Virus record (IMG/VR): IMGVR_UViG_3300005253_000529
Coordinates: 1-47,073 of that record
DNA: 47,073 bases
Strand: one strand, 5' to 3'
From: a virus
Shown here: positions 22,373-29,876 of the stretch, piece by piece
How the letters are laid out: each line of letters begins with the position of its first letter
Numbering within the stretch: position 1 is the stretch's first letter
The notes under the pieces: generated by a model
The model's input: only the letters and a program-made list of their open reading frames with translations
What the model was told of the DNA's origin: nothing
The model's database searches: none
Made by a program: the position numbers and the translations under genes

Positions 22373-23298
22373 GGCCGGGGGATTCCGTGGGGGAACGTGA
22401 TCGCGCCTTCAGTAAAGAAGGGATCGTGTGCATCTACTTTTTGCACGAGAACGTCAGCGCCTTGTTGTTCAGCTACCCAGCGGATTGAGGTTAGTTCGGG
22501 TAGGCTCAAGTGCTTGCCGTCGAGCGTGAAGATGCCGCCGCCGTCACCCTCTCGGCCGATTAGTAAGATCATGTTAGTCTCCTTCTCCGGTTCTTCCGGT
22601 GGTGCGGGCGGTGTTGGCTCTACCGGGGCCTGGGTGATCTCGTGTATCCAGGCCCCGTCGAAGACGTTGAGGTCCGTAACCTTGCCGCCCAGGATGGTGG
22701 TTCCTTTGTATTGTTTGCCGACAACTGGTTCAGCCATCGCCCAGGTAGGTGTTCCCATACGCAAGTCAGGTATGTTGTCGTACCGAGCGTGCCAGTACCC
22801 ATCCAGGGCATACCAATTCCGGAGATTATCCGGCCCCGTCCGACCGAGTAATGTACCCAGGAACCCTAAGAACCAATCGGCAGAGTACCCGATGATCGGG
22901 ATACCCCAGGGAGCCGCTACGTCTCGAGTCAACCGGATCAGTTCGTGTGTCCGATCATCAAGATCCTGTGCCCCAGCTCTCGTCGCCGGCACCGGAGAAA
23001 GCTCATGGTCAATTACGAGGAACGACAGGTGCTCAAGCTCAGCACCGATCGCCCGCAGAGCGTCATCAAGCGTCTGTTGAGGAGAGTACCAGGGGTTCGT
23101 GTTGAAGTAGGCCGCGGTCAGACCACCAGCCCGACGCATGGCACTCAACGAACGAGCACATTCACGTTGCATTGTCGGGTAGAGCGGGGCTGCTCGTCCA
23201 CCCGAGCCGGCGCCTTGGATTAGGCCACCCCAACCCTCCATAAGACGAGCCCGGCACCAGGTTTCATTAACGCCAACCCAGGTATCTAGTAGTTTCAT
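22369..23298 (-). CDS. GH25-like lysozyme (endolysin) with C-terminal domain
   Basis: 309 residues from the ATG at 23298 (GAGGAG just upstream; five residues shorter than the longest frame). It has GH25 muramidase features: LLDTWVG near the N-terminus, GGLTAAYFNTNPWY, FLVIDHEL with the D-x-E pair (D97, E99), GIPIIGYSADWFLGFL and YWHARYD. After a Pro/Glu linker (PTPPAPPEEPEKE) a separate 70-residue C-terminal domain (GREGDGGGIFTLDGKHLSL) may bind cell wall. It would cleave the MurNAc-GlcNAc bond of peptidoglycan. It lies in the early operon, far from the holin-like gene. Confidence 0.75.
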   Translation of the reverse strand: MKLLDTWVGVNETWCRARLMEGWGGLIQGAGSGGRAAPLYPTMQRECARSLSAMRRAGGLTAAYFNTNPWYSPQQTLDDALRAIGAELEHLSFLVIDHELSPVPATRAGAQDLDDRTHELIRLTRDVAAPWGIPIIGYSADWFLGFLGTLLGRTGPDNLRNWYALDGYWHARYDNIPDLRMGTPTWAMAEPVVGKQYKGTTILGGKVTDLNVFDGAWIHEITQAPVEPTPPAPPEEPEKETNMILLIGREGDGGGIFTLDGKHLSLPELTSIRWVAEQQGADVLVQKVDAHDPFFTEGAITFPHGIPRP

Positions 23299-23320
23299 GC
23301 TCTCCTCATTCAATTTCAGT

Positions 23321-23396
23321 TGGTGGGGGCGGTGGGAGTCGAACCCACATTTAGCCCTGAAGCCAGTGACCTCAGAAATCCGTACCCGACGCCCCC
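23321..23396 (-). tRNA. tRNA-like gene, isotype undetermined
   Basis: Minus strand: acceptor stem GGGGGCG / CGCCCCC, discriminator A, encoded CCA, T-arm GTGGG-TTCGACT-CCCAC, total 76 nt. The acceptor pairing continues three bases into the flanks. The best anticodon arm is TGAGG-TCACTGG-CTTCA (one G-U), whose loop lacks U33; read literally the anticodon would be ACT. The D-arm is weak (CGGG/TCTG, two G-U). It could be a divergent or degenerate tRNA. A covariance-model scan is needed to fix the isotype. Confidence 0.6.
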
Positions 23397-23447
23397 ACCC
23401 AGGACCGAATAGCCGGGCCCATACAGCTTACCATACCAGCACGTCCT

Positions 23448-23858
23448 TTAGCCAGCCGAGTGCGGGCACGCCCCGTAGAAACCTTTAGCAGCATTACAGT
23501 TATGACAGAGAATTTGAATGTGATCGGGGTAGCCTTCCCGTCGTAGTTTGAGATACCAGGAAATTCCACTCTTGCGCTCGGCGGCTCGGGCTTTCCCCGT
23601 CGTACCATACTTGTGGTCCAGAGCCAGGAATTCATACTGAGCTTCCCCACAACAGGTACAACTACCTCCGTAAGCCGTAAGAACTTCGCGTCGAACTTGC
23701 TGTCGATACTCACGTAGCTTCCGGCGTTCAGCTTCGGGGTTAGCGGCATATCGTTTACGCATAGCCTCACGACCCTCAGCTTTTCGCTGTTCGTGGTGTT
23801 TGTAATAATAACGGCGACTCGCCTCACGTCGTAATTGCTTATGTCGTTGACAGGACAT
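23448..23858 (-). CDS. HNH endonuclease (endonuclease VII-like)
   Basis: 136 residues: a basic helical N-terminus (REASRRYYYKHHEQRKAEGR), then the zinc/catalytic part AYGGSCTCCGEAQYEFLALDH, a GYPDHIQILCHNCNAAKG ending with two CxxC pairs and the LDH histidine. This is the pattern of recombination endonuclease VII-like HNH proteins, often mobile in phages. It follows the intein-containing helicase gene, two bases after its TAG, with no clear ribosome binding site of its own. Related by pattern to the HNH at 31486. Confidence 0.75.
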   Translation of the reverse strand: MSCQRHKQLRREASRRYYYKHHEQRKAEGREAMRKRYAANPEAERRKLREYRQQVRREVLTAYGGSCTCCGEAQYEFLALDHKYGTTGKARAAERKSGISWYLKLRREGYPDHIQILCHNCNAAKGFYGACPHSAG

Positions 23859-23860
23859 TA

Positions 23861-26122
23861 CTAATCTAATATATCATGGAACCAACCAGGAAACAAGGAC
23901 TTGTTGTAACGGTAGAGGTTACGAAAGGCGCCATCCAAAATGATGGTTTCGCCGAAGTCTTTAGAGTGCCGCATAATCCGGCCGGCTGTTTGGGCAACCC
24001 GTCCCGCCGTGAGCGCAGCGTAATACGTCTTACCTATTCCTGGTTCTTCTTTCCGAAGACGCATGAGCGGAGACGAGAGATCAGGGAAGGGGATTTTGGC
24101 GATGAGTTGGATACGGGCGGAATCGTCATCAAATGACTCTCCTTCTCCCACTGAATTATGGGAGAACATCCCATCAGCAAACAGCGTGGATGTACTTGTC
24201 TCTAAACCAATTAGCCGGCGATTACCTACGGATGTGACTTCCAAGACTGTAGCGTAGTAGGGCGAAGCAGCCCGTTTCCCTTCCCATAAATCTGAGTACC
24301 GCTGTCGTAACCGCAAGCTGGGCGCGATGCCAAGTAATTTCAAACGGTCGGGCAGGCGGCTAACCATTATTACTTGAACAGAAGCATGACCGGTGTGTTC
24401 AGTGTAATGGATACCTTGAGCCTCAAGATGAAACCGGTAAGCGTCTAAGACAAGGCCGGGGTTTTGCCCAAACCCGACACCACCCCCGGACAACTCTGCT
24501 TGACGCAAGAAGCCCTCCCCATCGAGTAAGCCCCCCAGGTAGGGTGCGCTATCATAATCCCACTGACCCAAGAAGCGAATTTTGTGCCCAGGTTTGAGGT
24601 CCTGAGTTTTCTGCCATCCTTTTCGGGGATAAGCCATCAACCAGGCGTGGTTTGCGCTGGCGTGTGTTACTCCCTGATCCGTCTGGATGCGGTAGGTATC
24701 AACGTCTTCAGGCCCAATGGATGTGATCGTTGTGCGCCTTAATTTTCGCCATTTCCCCTCATCAGGCGGTGTTTCATCGAAGCCAATAAGTTCATCCCCC
24801 TCTTTAGCATCCCGGAGGAGGCGCCAACTTCCGTCGGCGTAGAGAATTCGGGTTGACGGGTCCAGGCAATAGTGAGCGAGCCATGTGTCGGGACCGGCAC
24901 TCCTAAACTCTCGTAGAAGCTCAGCACGAGTCTTGCCCCGTCTCGTATCCGATCCTTTTGGCCGGATGAGCCGCATTCGACATGATTCACACCCTTCCGT
25001 ACTGTGTAAGAGACGATTAAGTTGACGCGCGGCTGTGACATGGATGACTCCTCTCGTATTCCTATATTCGTGCATGTACCGGTGGATCTCCTGGGCCATG
25101 CGGTTCCATTCGTCATCACTTGCACGGTAGCTCAGACTCGCAACAGGCCGGACATGGACAGGCCAGCGACGGGGATCAAACGGGGACGGACTCGCGTAAT
25201 ATTCGTACTCCGAATTCTCCAACCCAAGCAACTGCCCGAGCAAGTGACCTCCGTACAGTGTAGCAGACATCAGAAGGAAATGCTCGGCCGAGTTGAACAA
25301 CGTCCTGGCAGTCCGAGTAGGCCAGAGAGGAGCGGCCTTGATCTCCTGACCGGTCTCAAGGGGGAGGTAGTCATCACCCAGGGAGCGCCAGGCTCGGACG
25401 TTCCGGTCCATCGCAATCCAATCGCGAGCTAGCGGGTCTCCGCGTGTAACAGCATCGGACATACGTTCTCGTATTACCTGCCGGTTCTCATTACACCAAG
25501 CTATGGCGTCTCCAATTGTTGCCCAGCCTTCACCTAAGACGACCAGGCCCAGCTTATCGGCAGCCTTGGTACTCAGCCGGACCGTCTCGAACTCCGTCAG
25601 TTGATTCAATAGTTGGTGAGCCTCATCACAGACCAGTAACAGCGGGCGCGTTTCATCTCGGCCGAGGAATCCCTTGGTGTAGGCCATCTCGTTAAGGTAT
25701 AGCGCGTAGTTGGCTACGACACGCCGGCTAGCTTGCGCGACCTCGCGTTGAGCATAGTACGGAGAGTCACATCGTTCCTTCGGGTGAGACTGACACCAGC
25801 CATCGGCCGCGGTCAACCCGTTCAACGTACACGGAAAATTCCCTCTGCCTTTGACCAAGCGCATACCTTCGAAGTCATCCCGGTACTGCTCTTGAAGTGA
25901 GATCGTAGCGGCCAGGATCACAGACTGATCGATCGTCTCGACATCAGATGGAGTGAGTATGTCGCCGTAAGCCACAGCCACGGCACTCTTACCTATACCA
26001 ACCGGCGCCTCAACCATCGCAATCCGAGGCTGATCTCGCTCTAAGTTAGAGAGGATGGCTGATTGAATGGGCCTGGGTGTTTTATACTTCGGCCCGAGGT
26101 TCGAGAAAATTTCCGGATTCAT
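23861..26122 (-). CDS. XPD/DinG-type superfamily 2 helicase interrupted by an intein
   Basis: 753 codons from the ATG at 26122 (MNPEIFSNLG). Extein motifs: Walker A EAPVGIGKS (about 38-46), a Cys cluster (C98, C110, C118) resembling part of the Fe-S site of XPD/DinG enzymes, VCDEAHQLLN (DEAH, 166-169), LLMSATLYGG (motif III), and after the intein SVGEGESFDDD (motif V) and QTAGRIMRHSKDFG (motif VI, about 711-724). It should unwind DNA 5'-3' in replication or repair. The intein splits motif V, so splicing is needed for activity. Upstream lies a cluster of GGTCCA-core repeats. Confidence 0.8.
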   Translation of the reverse strand: MNPEIFSNLGPKYKTPRPIQSAILSNLERDQPRIAMVEAPVGIGKSAVAVAYGDILTPSDVETIDQSVILAATISLQEQYRDDFEGMRLVKGRGNFPCTLNGLTAADGWCQSHPKERCDSPYYAQREVAQASRRVVANYALYLNEMAYTKGFLGRDETRPLLLVCDEAHQLLNQLTEFETVRLSTKAADKLGLVVLGEGWATIGDAIAWCNENRQVIRERMSDAVTRGDPLARDWIAMDRNVRAWRSLGDDYLPLETGQEIKAAPLWPTRTARTLFNSAEHFLLMSATLYGGHLLGQLLGLENSEYEYYASPSPFDPRRWPVHVRPVASLSYRASDDEWNRMAQEIHRYMHEYRNTRGVIHVTAARQLNRLLHSTEGCESCRMRLIRPKGSDTRRGKTRAELLREFRSAGPDTWLAHYCLDPSTRILYADGSWRLLRDAKEGDELIGFDETPPDEGKWRKLRRTTITSIGPEDVDTYRIQTDQGVTHASANHAWLMAYPRKGWQKTQDLKPGHKIRFLGQWDYDSAPYLGGLLDGEGFLRQAELSGGGVGFGQNPGLVLDAYRFHLEAQGIHYTEHTGHASVQVIMVSRLPDRLKLLGIAPSLRLRQRYSDLWEGKRAASPYYATVLEVTSVGNRRLIGLETSTSTLFADGMFSHNSVGEGESFDDDSARIQLIAKIPFPDLSSPLMRLRKEEPGIGKTYYAALTAGRVAQTAGRIMRHSKDFGETIILDGAFRNLYRYNKSLFPGWFHDILD
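24155..24868 (-). mobile_element. Intein with LAGLIDADG-like endonuclease in the helicase
   Basis: 238 residues. It begins at Cys after LAHY (CLDPSTRILYADG, block A), has a block B-like TDQGVTHASANHAWLM, a LAGLIDADG-type motif YLGGLLDGEGF, block F-like YYATVLEVTSVG and block G SHN followed by Ser as the +1 residue. All splice-junction residues (C1, His-Asn, S+1) are present. It is inserted in helicase motif V, a typical conserved-site location. Confidence 0.85.
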
Positions 26123-26145
26123 ATGTGTGTGCCGCCTTTCACTAA

Positions 26146-26199
26146 TGGTCCACCACCCTCTCAGTAGTGGTCCAAGTGGTCCAGGTTGTGTTGGACCAC
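26146..26199. promoter_or_regulatory. Cluster of GGTCCA-core repeats upstream of the helicase
   Basis: TGGTCCAC at 26146, GTGGTCCA at 26167 and 26176, and its exact inverse TGGACCAC at 26192, all 24-77 bases before the helicase ATG. The two direct copies are nine bases apart and the outer inverted copy forms a dyad with them. This looks like a multi-site operator or iteron set in a gap of more than 200 bases. Confidence 0.5.
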
Positions 26200-26242
26200 C
26201 CAAAATCGATGGAAATTGCCTTGGAAATACCCCTCAAAACCC

Positions 26243-26271
26243 TTGACAATGCCCTGGTTCAGCGGTACACT
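26243..26271 (+). promoter_or_regulatory. Sigma70-like promoter facing against the early operon
   Basis: TTGACA (26243-26248), exactly 17 bases, TACACT (26266-26271), on the plus strand in the non-coding gap 26123-26355. All genes on both sides are on the minus strand, so the transcript would be antisense or a small RNA. Downstream, 26280-26335 contains GC-rich self-complementary segments (GGTCC/GGACC, GCCC/GGGC). Confidence 0.45.
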
Positions 26272-26355
26272 GGCTCCAGCAGGCGCGGTCCTAGCCCGCA
26301 AGCCCTTCCAGGGGTCAGGGCGCGGGGACCACCCGATGGGCCAGACTCCCCAAGA

Positions 26356-26538
26356 TTACTCCCCTTCCTTATTCTTTTCCTCCTCATGCTCAGGGTGGAA
26401 GTCCTCGTACAACTCGTTCAGTTCGGCCTCCGCTCGCTCCGGCCCGTATAGCTGAGCCGAGTGCGCGATCTCCATTTGAAGGAGCAGGTCAGCCTCGAAC
26501 TTGGCCTGACAGGAACGACACTCACTGGGTTTCATCAT
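26356..26538 (-). CDS. 60-residue protein with CxxC
   Basis: From the ATG at 26538, which overlaps the upstream TGA (ATGA) and has AGAGGAGAAGAA as ribosome binding site; an earlier in-frame ATG at 26556 is less likely. It begins MMKPSECRSCQAKFEADLL, continues as an amphipathic helix and ends in an acidic run (HPEHEEEKNKEGE). A single CxxC plus nearby His could bind zinc as a dimer. Function unknown. Confidence 0.55.
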   Translation of the reverse strand: MMKPSECRSCQAKFEADLLLQMEIAHSAQLYGPERAEAELNELYEDFHPEHEEEKNKEGE

Positions 26539-27785
26539 TTCTTCTCCTCTTCCCATAGTACAGGCATGGGCTCGCCGGCCATCATCGCCTTAGCATATGG
26601 CTTCAGTCTGTGCGCCGTCGTCTTGGCTATCCCTGTCTCACTTGTGACCTTCCGCTCACTGGCATCCGCGTCAATCAAGTACACGGCCGCGATCTGCTCA
26701 ATCAGGTCAGCATGGTCGTGAACCCACTCAGTCTCCGTCAGGACCTCGTACCCAGCCGCATCAGTATACCTTAGCTGAAGGGGCTGGTCCGGGTTAGGGA
26801 ACAGCCGGCCGATCCGGAATAGCCAACGCTGATTGTTGTTGCCGTCCCCACCCAGGACAGCCAGTGTGTCAACATTCCCGGCGAAGGCTGACGACCCTCG
26901 CAGCGTTTCCAACGTCTCGTATCCATACTTGTCGCTGCTACCCTTGCGCGTATGGTGAATTAGCAAGGCCGCGAAGTTGTACCGGCGCACTAGCTTGACC
27001 AGCGTCTTGATCTGGGCCCGAGTCTGTGCGCTACTGTTCTCATCCTCCGCGTCCATGTAGAAACCGATCGTGTCAATCACCACCAACAAAGGAAAGCCAG
27101 GCGGTAGGAAGCCCGGCGTGCTCGGCAATTCTTGAACAGCACGTTCGAGTAGCTTCAACATGTCATCCCAGGACTCACCCGCATCCTCCGCGGTTAGGAA
27201 CGCCATGTACCCGGCCTTGGCGAGCGGTCCTAATCGAGTAGGATACAGTTGGTGCTTGATAGCAAGTGGGACCTCGCCCTCCTCAGTGACGTAGAGAACG
27301 TTGGCCTTACTCATGGGCATACCTAAGAACGTAGGCTGCGACGTCGCCATTGCGTACAGGAAATCAAAAATCACCGTTGTCTTCCCCAATTTCGGGGGGC
27401 CACCGAGTAGCGTGATGGTGCCTTGCTTCAACATACCCGCCCATATCCACGGGCGCCGAAGCTCAACCTCCGCTGCTTCTACTACGTCCTTCAACCCCCG
27501 CCAGGGCTGATGATACTTCCGGGCTCGATACCTGAACCAATCCGCCTCTTCGTGGAACCATACCTCCTGTTCAACATCCAGATGGTACGCTCGCTTGTCG
27601 TTGAGTAAGATGATACATTCAGGTTCAGCCGGTGGGTAATCATCCCGGTTGGTCTCGGGGTGCTCGTAACAAGGGAACGTGATCCCGAAGACACCCTTTC
27701 CCTCATGCTTGATGACCCGCTCAGCACCAGGGTAAGCAGCGCCGAATGAAGCTGCGGTTTGGATCGTGAGGTTACTGAGGATCAT
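26535..27785 (-). CDS. RepA-like AAA ATPase / replicative helicase
   Basis: 416 residues. A 115-residue N-terminal part of unknown role is followed by a RecA-type core: LLGGPPKLGKTT (Walker A, 127-137), LLVVIDTIGFYMDAEDENS (Walker B and following acidic patch, about 233-251), ALLIHHTRKG (sensor) and LRGSSAFAGNVDTLAVL, a set seen in the hexameric RepA/AAA_25 helicases. The C-terminus (ASERKVTSETGIAKTTAHRL) looks like a helix-turn-helix. Probably the phage replicative helicase or its loader. Overlaps both neighbours by ATGA. Confidence 0.75.
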   Translation of the reverse strand: MILSNLTIQTAASFGAAYPGAERVIKHEGKGVFGITFPCYEHPETNRDDYPPAEPECIILLNDKRAYHLDVEQEVWFHEEADWFRYRARKYHQPWRGLKDVVEAAEVELRRPWIWAGMLKQGTITLLGGPPKLGKTTVIFDFLYAMATSQPTFLGMPMSKANVLYVTEEGEVPLAIKHQLYPTRLGPLAKAGYMAFLTAEDAGESWDDMLKLLERAVQELPSTPGFLPPGFPLLVVIDTIGFYMDAEDENSSAQTRAQIKTLVKLVRRYNFAALLIHHTRKGSSDKYGYETLETLRGSSAFAGNVDTLAVLGGDGNNNQRWLFRIGRLFPNPDQPLQLRYTDAAGYEVLTETEWVHDHADLIEQIAAVYLIDADASERKVTSETGIAKTTAHRLKPYAKAMMAGEPMPVLWEEEKK

Positions 27786-27853
27786 CGGTTAGCTCTACAC
27801 CACGGGGCATGACGTTCGTCCCCTTCTCTGATACCACAGTCAGGACAGATCAT
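27782..27853 (-). CDS. 23-residue zinc-knuckle microprotein
   Basis: Encodes MICPDCGIREGDERHAPWCR plus ANR. CPDC, one His and a further Cys make a CxxC...H..C site. The ATG overlaps the upstream TGA and its TGA overlaps the helicase ATG (ATGA at both ends), filling the gap exactly, which argues for a real gene despite its size. Confidence 0.6.
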   Translation of the reverse strand: MICPDCGIREGDERHAPWCRANR

Positions 27854-28083
27854 GCGAACGGGGGCTCCCCGGCTGCGAGGTAATACAGAAGGATGAAGGT
27901 TATGGTCAAGAGTACACCCAAGTAGAACACGCCGTAGACCAGGCCGGCGATAACCGACACGACCGGCACGCCGAGTGCCTTGTCCATCCGAACCTTGCGC
28001 TCCTCGGGAGTGGCGCCCATCAGCTTCTCTAGACAGGTTTGCTCAGCATGACAGCAATAGGTACACCAAGACGAGTGAATCAT
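27850..28083 (-). CDS. Small membrane protein with Cys-rich N-terminus
   Basis: 77 residues. N-terminus MIHSSWCTYCCHAEQTC has four cysteines and two histidines, a possible metal site. Then a charged stretch (PEERKVRMDKAL) and a long hydrophobic C-terminal region (VVSVIAGLVYGVFYLGV; LLTITFILLYYLAAG) forming one or two membrane helices. Overlaps both neighbours by ATGA. Function unknown; the metal-binding head would face the cytoplasm. Confidence 0.6.
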   Translation of the reverse strand: MIHSSWCTYCCHAEQTCLEKLMGATPEERKVRMDKALGVPVVSVIAGLVYGVFYLGVLLTITFILLYYLAAGEPPFA

Positions 28084-28517
28084 TTCGTTCCCTCCAAGGC
28101 AACTTGAGCGTCAAGGCATTTCTTATCGCAATCCTTGAAGCCGTGACGTGTTGGGCAAGCGAAGTAGTGCCAGCCGGTGTCACCATAGACAATACCGAGA
28201 GCCCGGAGTGCCTCCACCAGCACAGTCTTCTGCGTTTCCCAGAAGTGCTTGTAGCAAGCAATCTCTACGCGATCACATTCAAGGTCAATCGACACCCAAC
28301 CGTCAGTGAGGTCACAATCATAGCGACCCTGCTCGATCTCAAGCGCCTCTACCCAAGCGTCTACCTTTACACAGTCGATCGCCCACATGTGCATCCCGGA
28401 TTTAGGCGCTCGGTGTACGTCAGGTTTGCAGGACTGGCAGCCAGGACACACCCTAAAGTGCGGCCCGGCCATATCCACGCCGTCTTGAATGACGCCTCTG
28501 TCGCATCTGTCTACCAT
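28080..28517 (-). CDS. Cysteine-rich early protein, unknown
   Basis: 145 residues with about twelve cysteines in three groups: VCPGCQSC near residue 24, RYDCDL and LECDRVEIAC in the middle, and FACPTRHGFKDCDKKC near the end. Pairing of CxxC units suggests two zinc sites. It begins behind TAGGAAACCCCG and ends in an ATGA overlap. No family recognised. Confidence 0.6.
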   Translation of the reverse strand: MVDRCDRGVIQDGVDMAGPHFRVCPGCQSCKPDVHRAPKSGMHMWAIDCVKVDAWVEALEIEQGRYDCDLTDGWVSIDLECDRVEIACYKHFWETQKTVLVEALRALGIVYGDTGWHYFACPTRHGFKDCDKKCLDAQVALEGTK

Positions 28518-28636
28518 CGGGGTTTCCTAGCCCGACACCGGCAGCGACACGGCCCAGCATGAGGGAATACCTTACGGCAGCGATGATGACCGGGCCACTT
28601 GTTCAGGCAGTGAGAGAACTTCGGGAAGACGATCAT
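28511..28636 (-). CDS. 41-residue Cys/His-rich basic microprotein
   Basis: Encodes MIVFPKFSHCLNKWPGHHRC and continues to CRCRCRARKPRW: five cysteines, four histidines and many arginines. The ATG overlaps the upstream TGA (ATGA), and the TAG stop lies seven bases inside the next gene. Likely a zinc-binding nucleic-acid-interacting peptide. Confidence 0.5.
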   Translation of the reverse strand: MIVFPKFSHCLNKWPGHHRCRKVFPHAGPCRCRCRARKPRW

Positions 28637-29094
28637 CGGGCGACTAGACAGTCAGGACAGGTGTCAGTGGCGTCCAAGGATTCTCGGCACAGACCACAGA
28701 CTACACACGTTATATGATCTTCCCCCGGCTTATGGCCACACTCGTCTGGATCGGACTCATCCTCCGGACTCGGACAGTCGGGATACTGACTAGCCCCATG
28801 TGAAGGATACGCCAGACAACGGGACTCCTCCTCCTCGTCAGGTGTAGGCGGCAGCGGTGGATCGAATGGTACGGCCAAGCCACGAGCAACCGGCGTGGTG
28901 CGGTTGTAGTAAATCGCCGCCAGTTGATCAATTGTATGTCGGAGCCTATCTATCAGACTGGGCAGGTCGGCCTTCTTCGGGAACCAAACGACCTCGATCT
29001 CGCCCGCAACGATACGGAAGGGCATCGTCCCACCCTCCAATACTTCTGCTTTCACTTGCGTGATCTTCCCGTGGACGTAGGTTTGTGAGCCCAT
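28633..29094 (-). CDS. Two-part early protein with C-terminal zinc ribbon
   Basis: 153 residues. The N-terminal 80 look folded, beta then helix (PFRIVAGEIEVVWFPKKADL; LIDRLRHTIDQLAAIYYN). After an acidic Pro-rich linker, the C-terminus holds CGHKPGEDHITC, VVCGLC and TCPDC, a zinc ribbon with up to six Cys and two His. Start behind AGGAGGAGATTAAT. The zinc part resembles the neighbouring microproteins, as if one had been fused to a larger domain. Confidence 0.6.
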   Translation of the reverse strand: MGSQTYVHGKITQVKAEVLEGGTMPFRIVAGEIEVVWFPKKADLPSLIDRLRHTIDQLAAIYYNRTTPVARGLAVPFDPPLPPTPDEEEESRCLAYPSHGASQYPDCPSPEDESDPDECGHKPGEDHITCVVCGLCRESLDATDTCPDCLVAR

Positions 29095-29135
29095 ATTAAT
29101 CTCCTCCTCCCGCCTCTATAGACGAGGATACCTTG

Positions 29136-29243
29136 TTACTTACCGAACATGCGCTTGCGTCGTGGCCAGCATTTCTTACAGAGTGGGTGCTTCTTGTATT
29201 CTACGCAGGCTGTGTTCCGTTTGCAACCCGCGCAGAATGCCAT
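29136..29243 (-). CDS. 35-residue zinc-finger microprotein
   Basis: Encodes MAFCAGCKRNTACVEYKKHP and then LCKKCWPRRKRMFGK. C-x2-C ... C ... H-x2-C-x2-C gives a full zinc site with a basic tail suited to nucleic acid. Located seven bases after the stop of the next zinc microprotein. The start lacks a strong ribosome binding site. Confidence 0.5.
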   Translation of the reverse strand: MAFCAGCKRNTACVEYKKHPLCKKCWPRRKRMFGK

Positions 29244-29250
29244 GACGGGA

Positions 29251-29355
29251 TCAGCGGACACGGCATTTCCGGTACTGATCTGTGGTAACGGCCTGTCCAC
29301 AATCTGGACAAATCCCCCAATTAGGCTTAACGTGGTCGGGTTGGGTGCCCGTCAA
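29251..29355 (-). CDS. 34-residue zinc-ribbon microprotein with TTG start
   Basis: Starts at TTG 29355 behind GGAGGATAGAG, a good ribosome binding site, inside the end of the upstream gene. It reads MTGTQPDHVKPNWGICPDCG and then QAVTTDQYRKCRVR. ICPDCG plus a C-terminal Cys and the upstream His could bind zinc. Its short length and rare start lower confidence. Confidence 0.45.
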   Translation of the reverse strand: MTGTQPDHVKPNWGICPDCGQAVTTDQYRKCRVR

Positions 29356-29866
29356 CTCTATCCTCCGGGTCAAGCCGATAGTTCTCGTGCGGCTTGACCT
29401 TCGCTTGCTTCTGTGCGCGCGGGAGATCAGCCTTCAAGACCCGCGTGATCCCTTCCATGATAGTTTCGGGTGCTAAGTCAGGCCCGCGCAGGTTAGTGTT
29501 AACGGGAGCGGGTGAGACTTGATTGTCAGGCGGGAATGAGCCGCTGAACTGGTCAAGCCATTCGTGGTCGTCAGAAGGTGGGAGTGTATTTGGCACCCTT
29601 TCATTATACGCCCCGTACTCTCGCAAGTCACTCTCATTAGCCTCTTGGATGGCCCGGTTAAGCCGGTCAATCGCCTCGTTACTGTAGTCCCGTGGTTGCT
29701 GGCCGACCTCGTTTAGCGCCGGGCAATTGCGGGCGTGGTCGTATGCAGCCTTAATGGCGGCTGCTTGTGCCTCCGCGCTCCACGTCTGGATCGGGCCAGT
29801 TGAAACTGTATACCAATCACTACAATCCGAACAGTCCCAGCCGTAGCTGTTCCAGTAGATGCCCAT
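29327..29866 (-). CDS. Hypothetical early protein with N-terminal cysteines
   Basis: 179 residues. N-terminus MGIYWNSYGWDCSDCSDWYT with one CxxC, then AEAQAAAIKAAYDHARNCPAL, so C-C plus H-C may form a zinc site before a helical part. The rest is polar and Pro/Asn-rich, probably disordered. Preceded by AAGGGTAGGC. Function unknown. Confidence 0.6.
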   Translation of the reverse strand: MGIYWNSYGWDCSDCSDWYTVSTGPIQTWSAEAQAAAIKAAYDHARNCPALNEVGQQPRDYSNEAIDRLNRAIQEANESDLREYGAYNERVPNTLPPSDDHEWLDQFSGSFPPDNQVSPAPVNTNLRGPDLAPETIMEGITRVLKADLPRAQKQAKVKPHENYRLDPEDRVDGHPTRPR

Positions 29867-29876
29867 GCTTAATAGC

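Noticed and set aside
25022-25432. Plus-strand frames inside the helicase gene
   Set aside because: Antisense shadows of a long well-supported gene; no start signals or recognisable domains.
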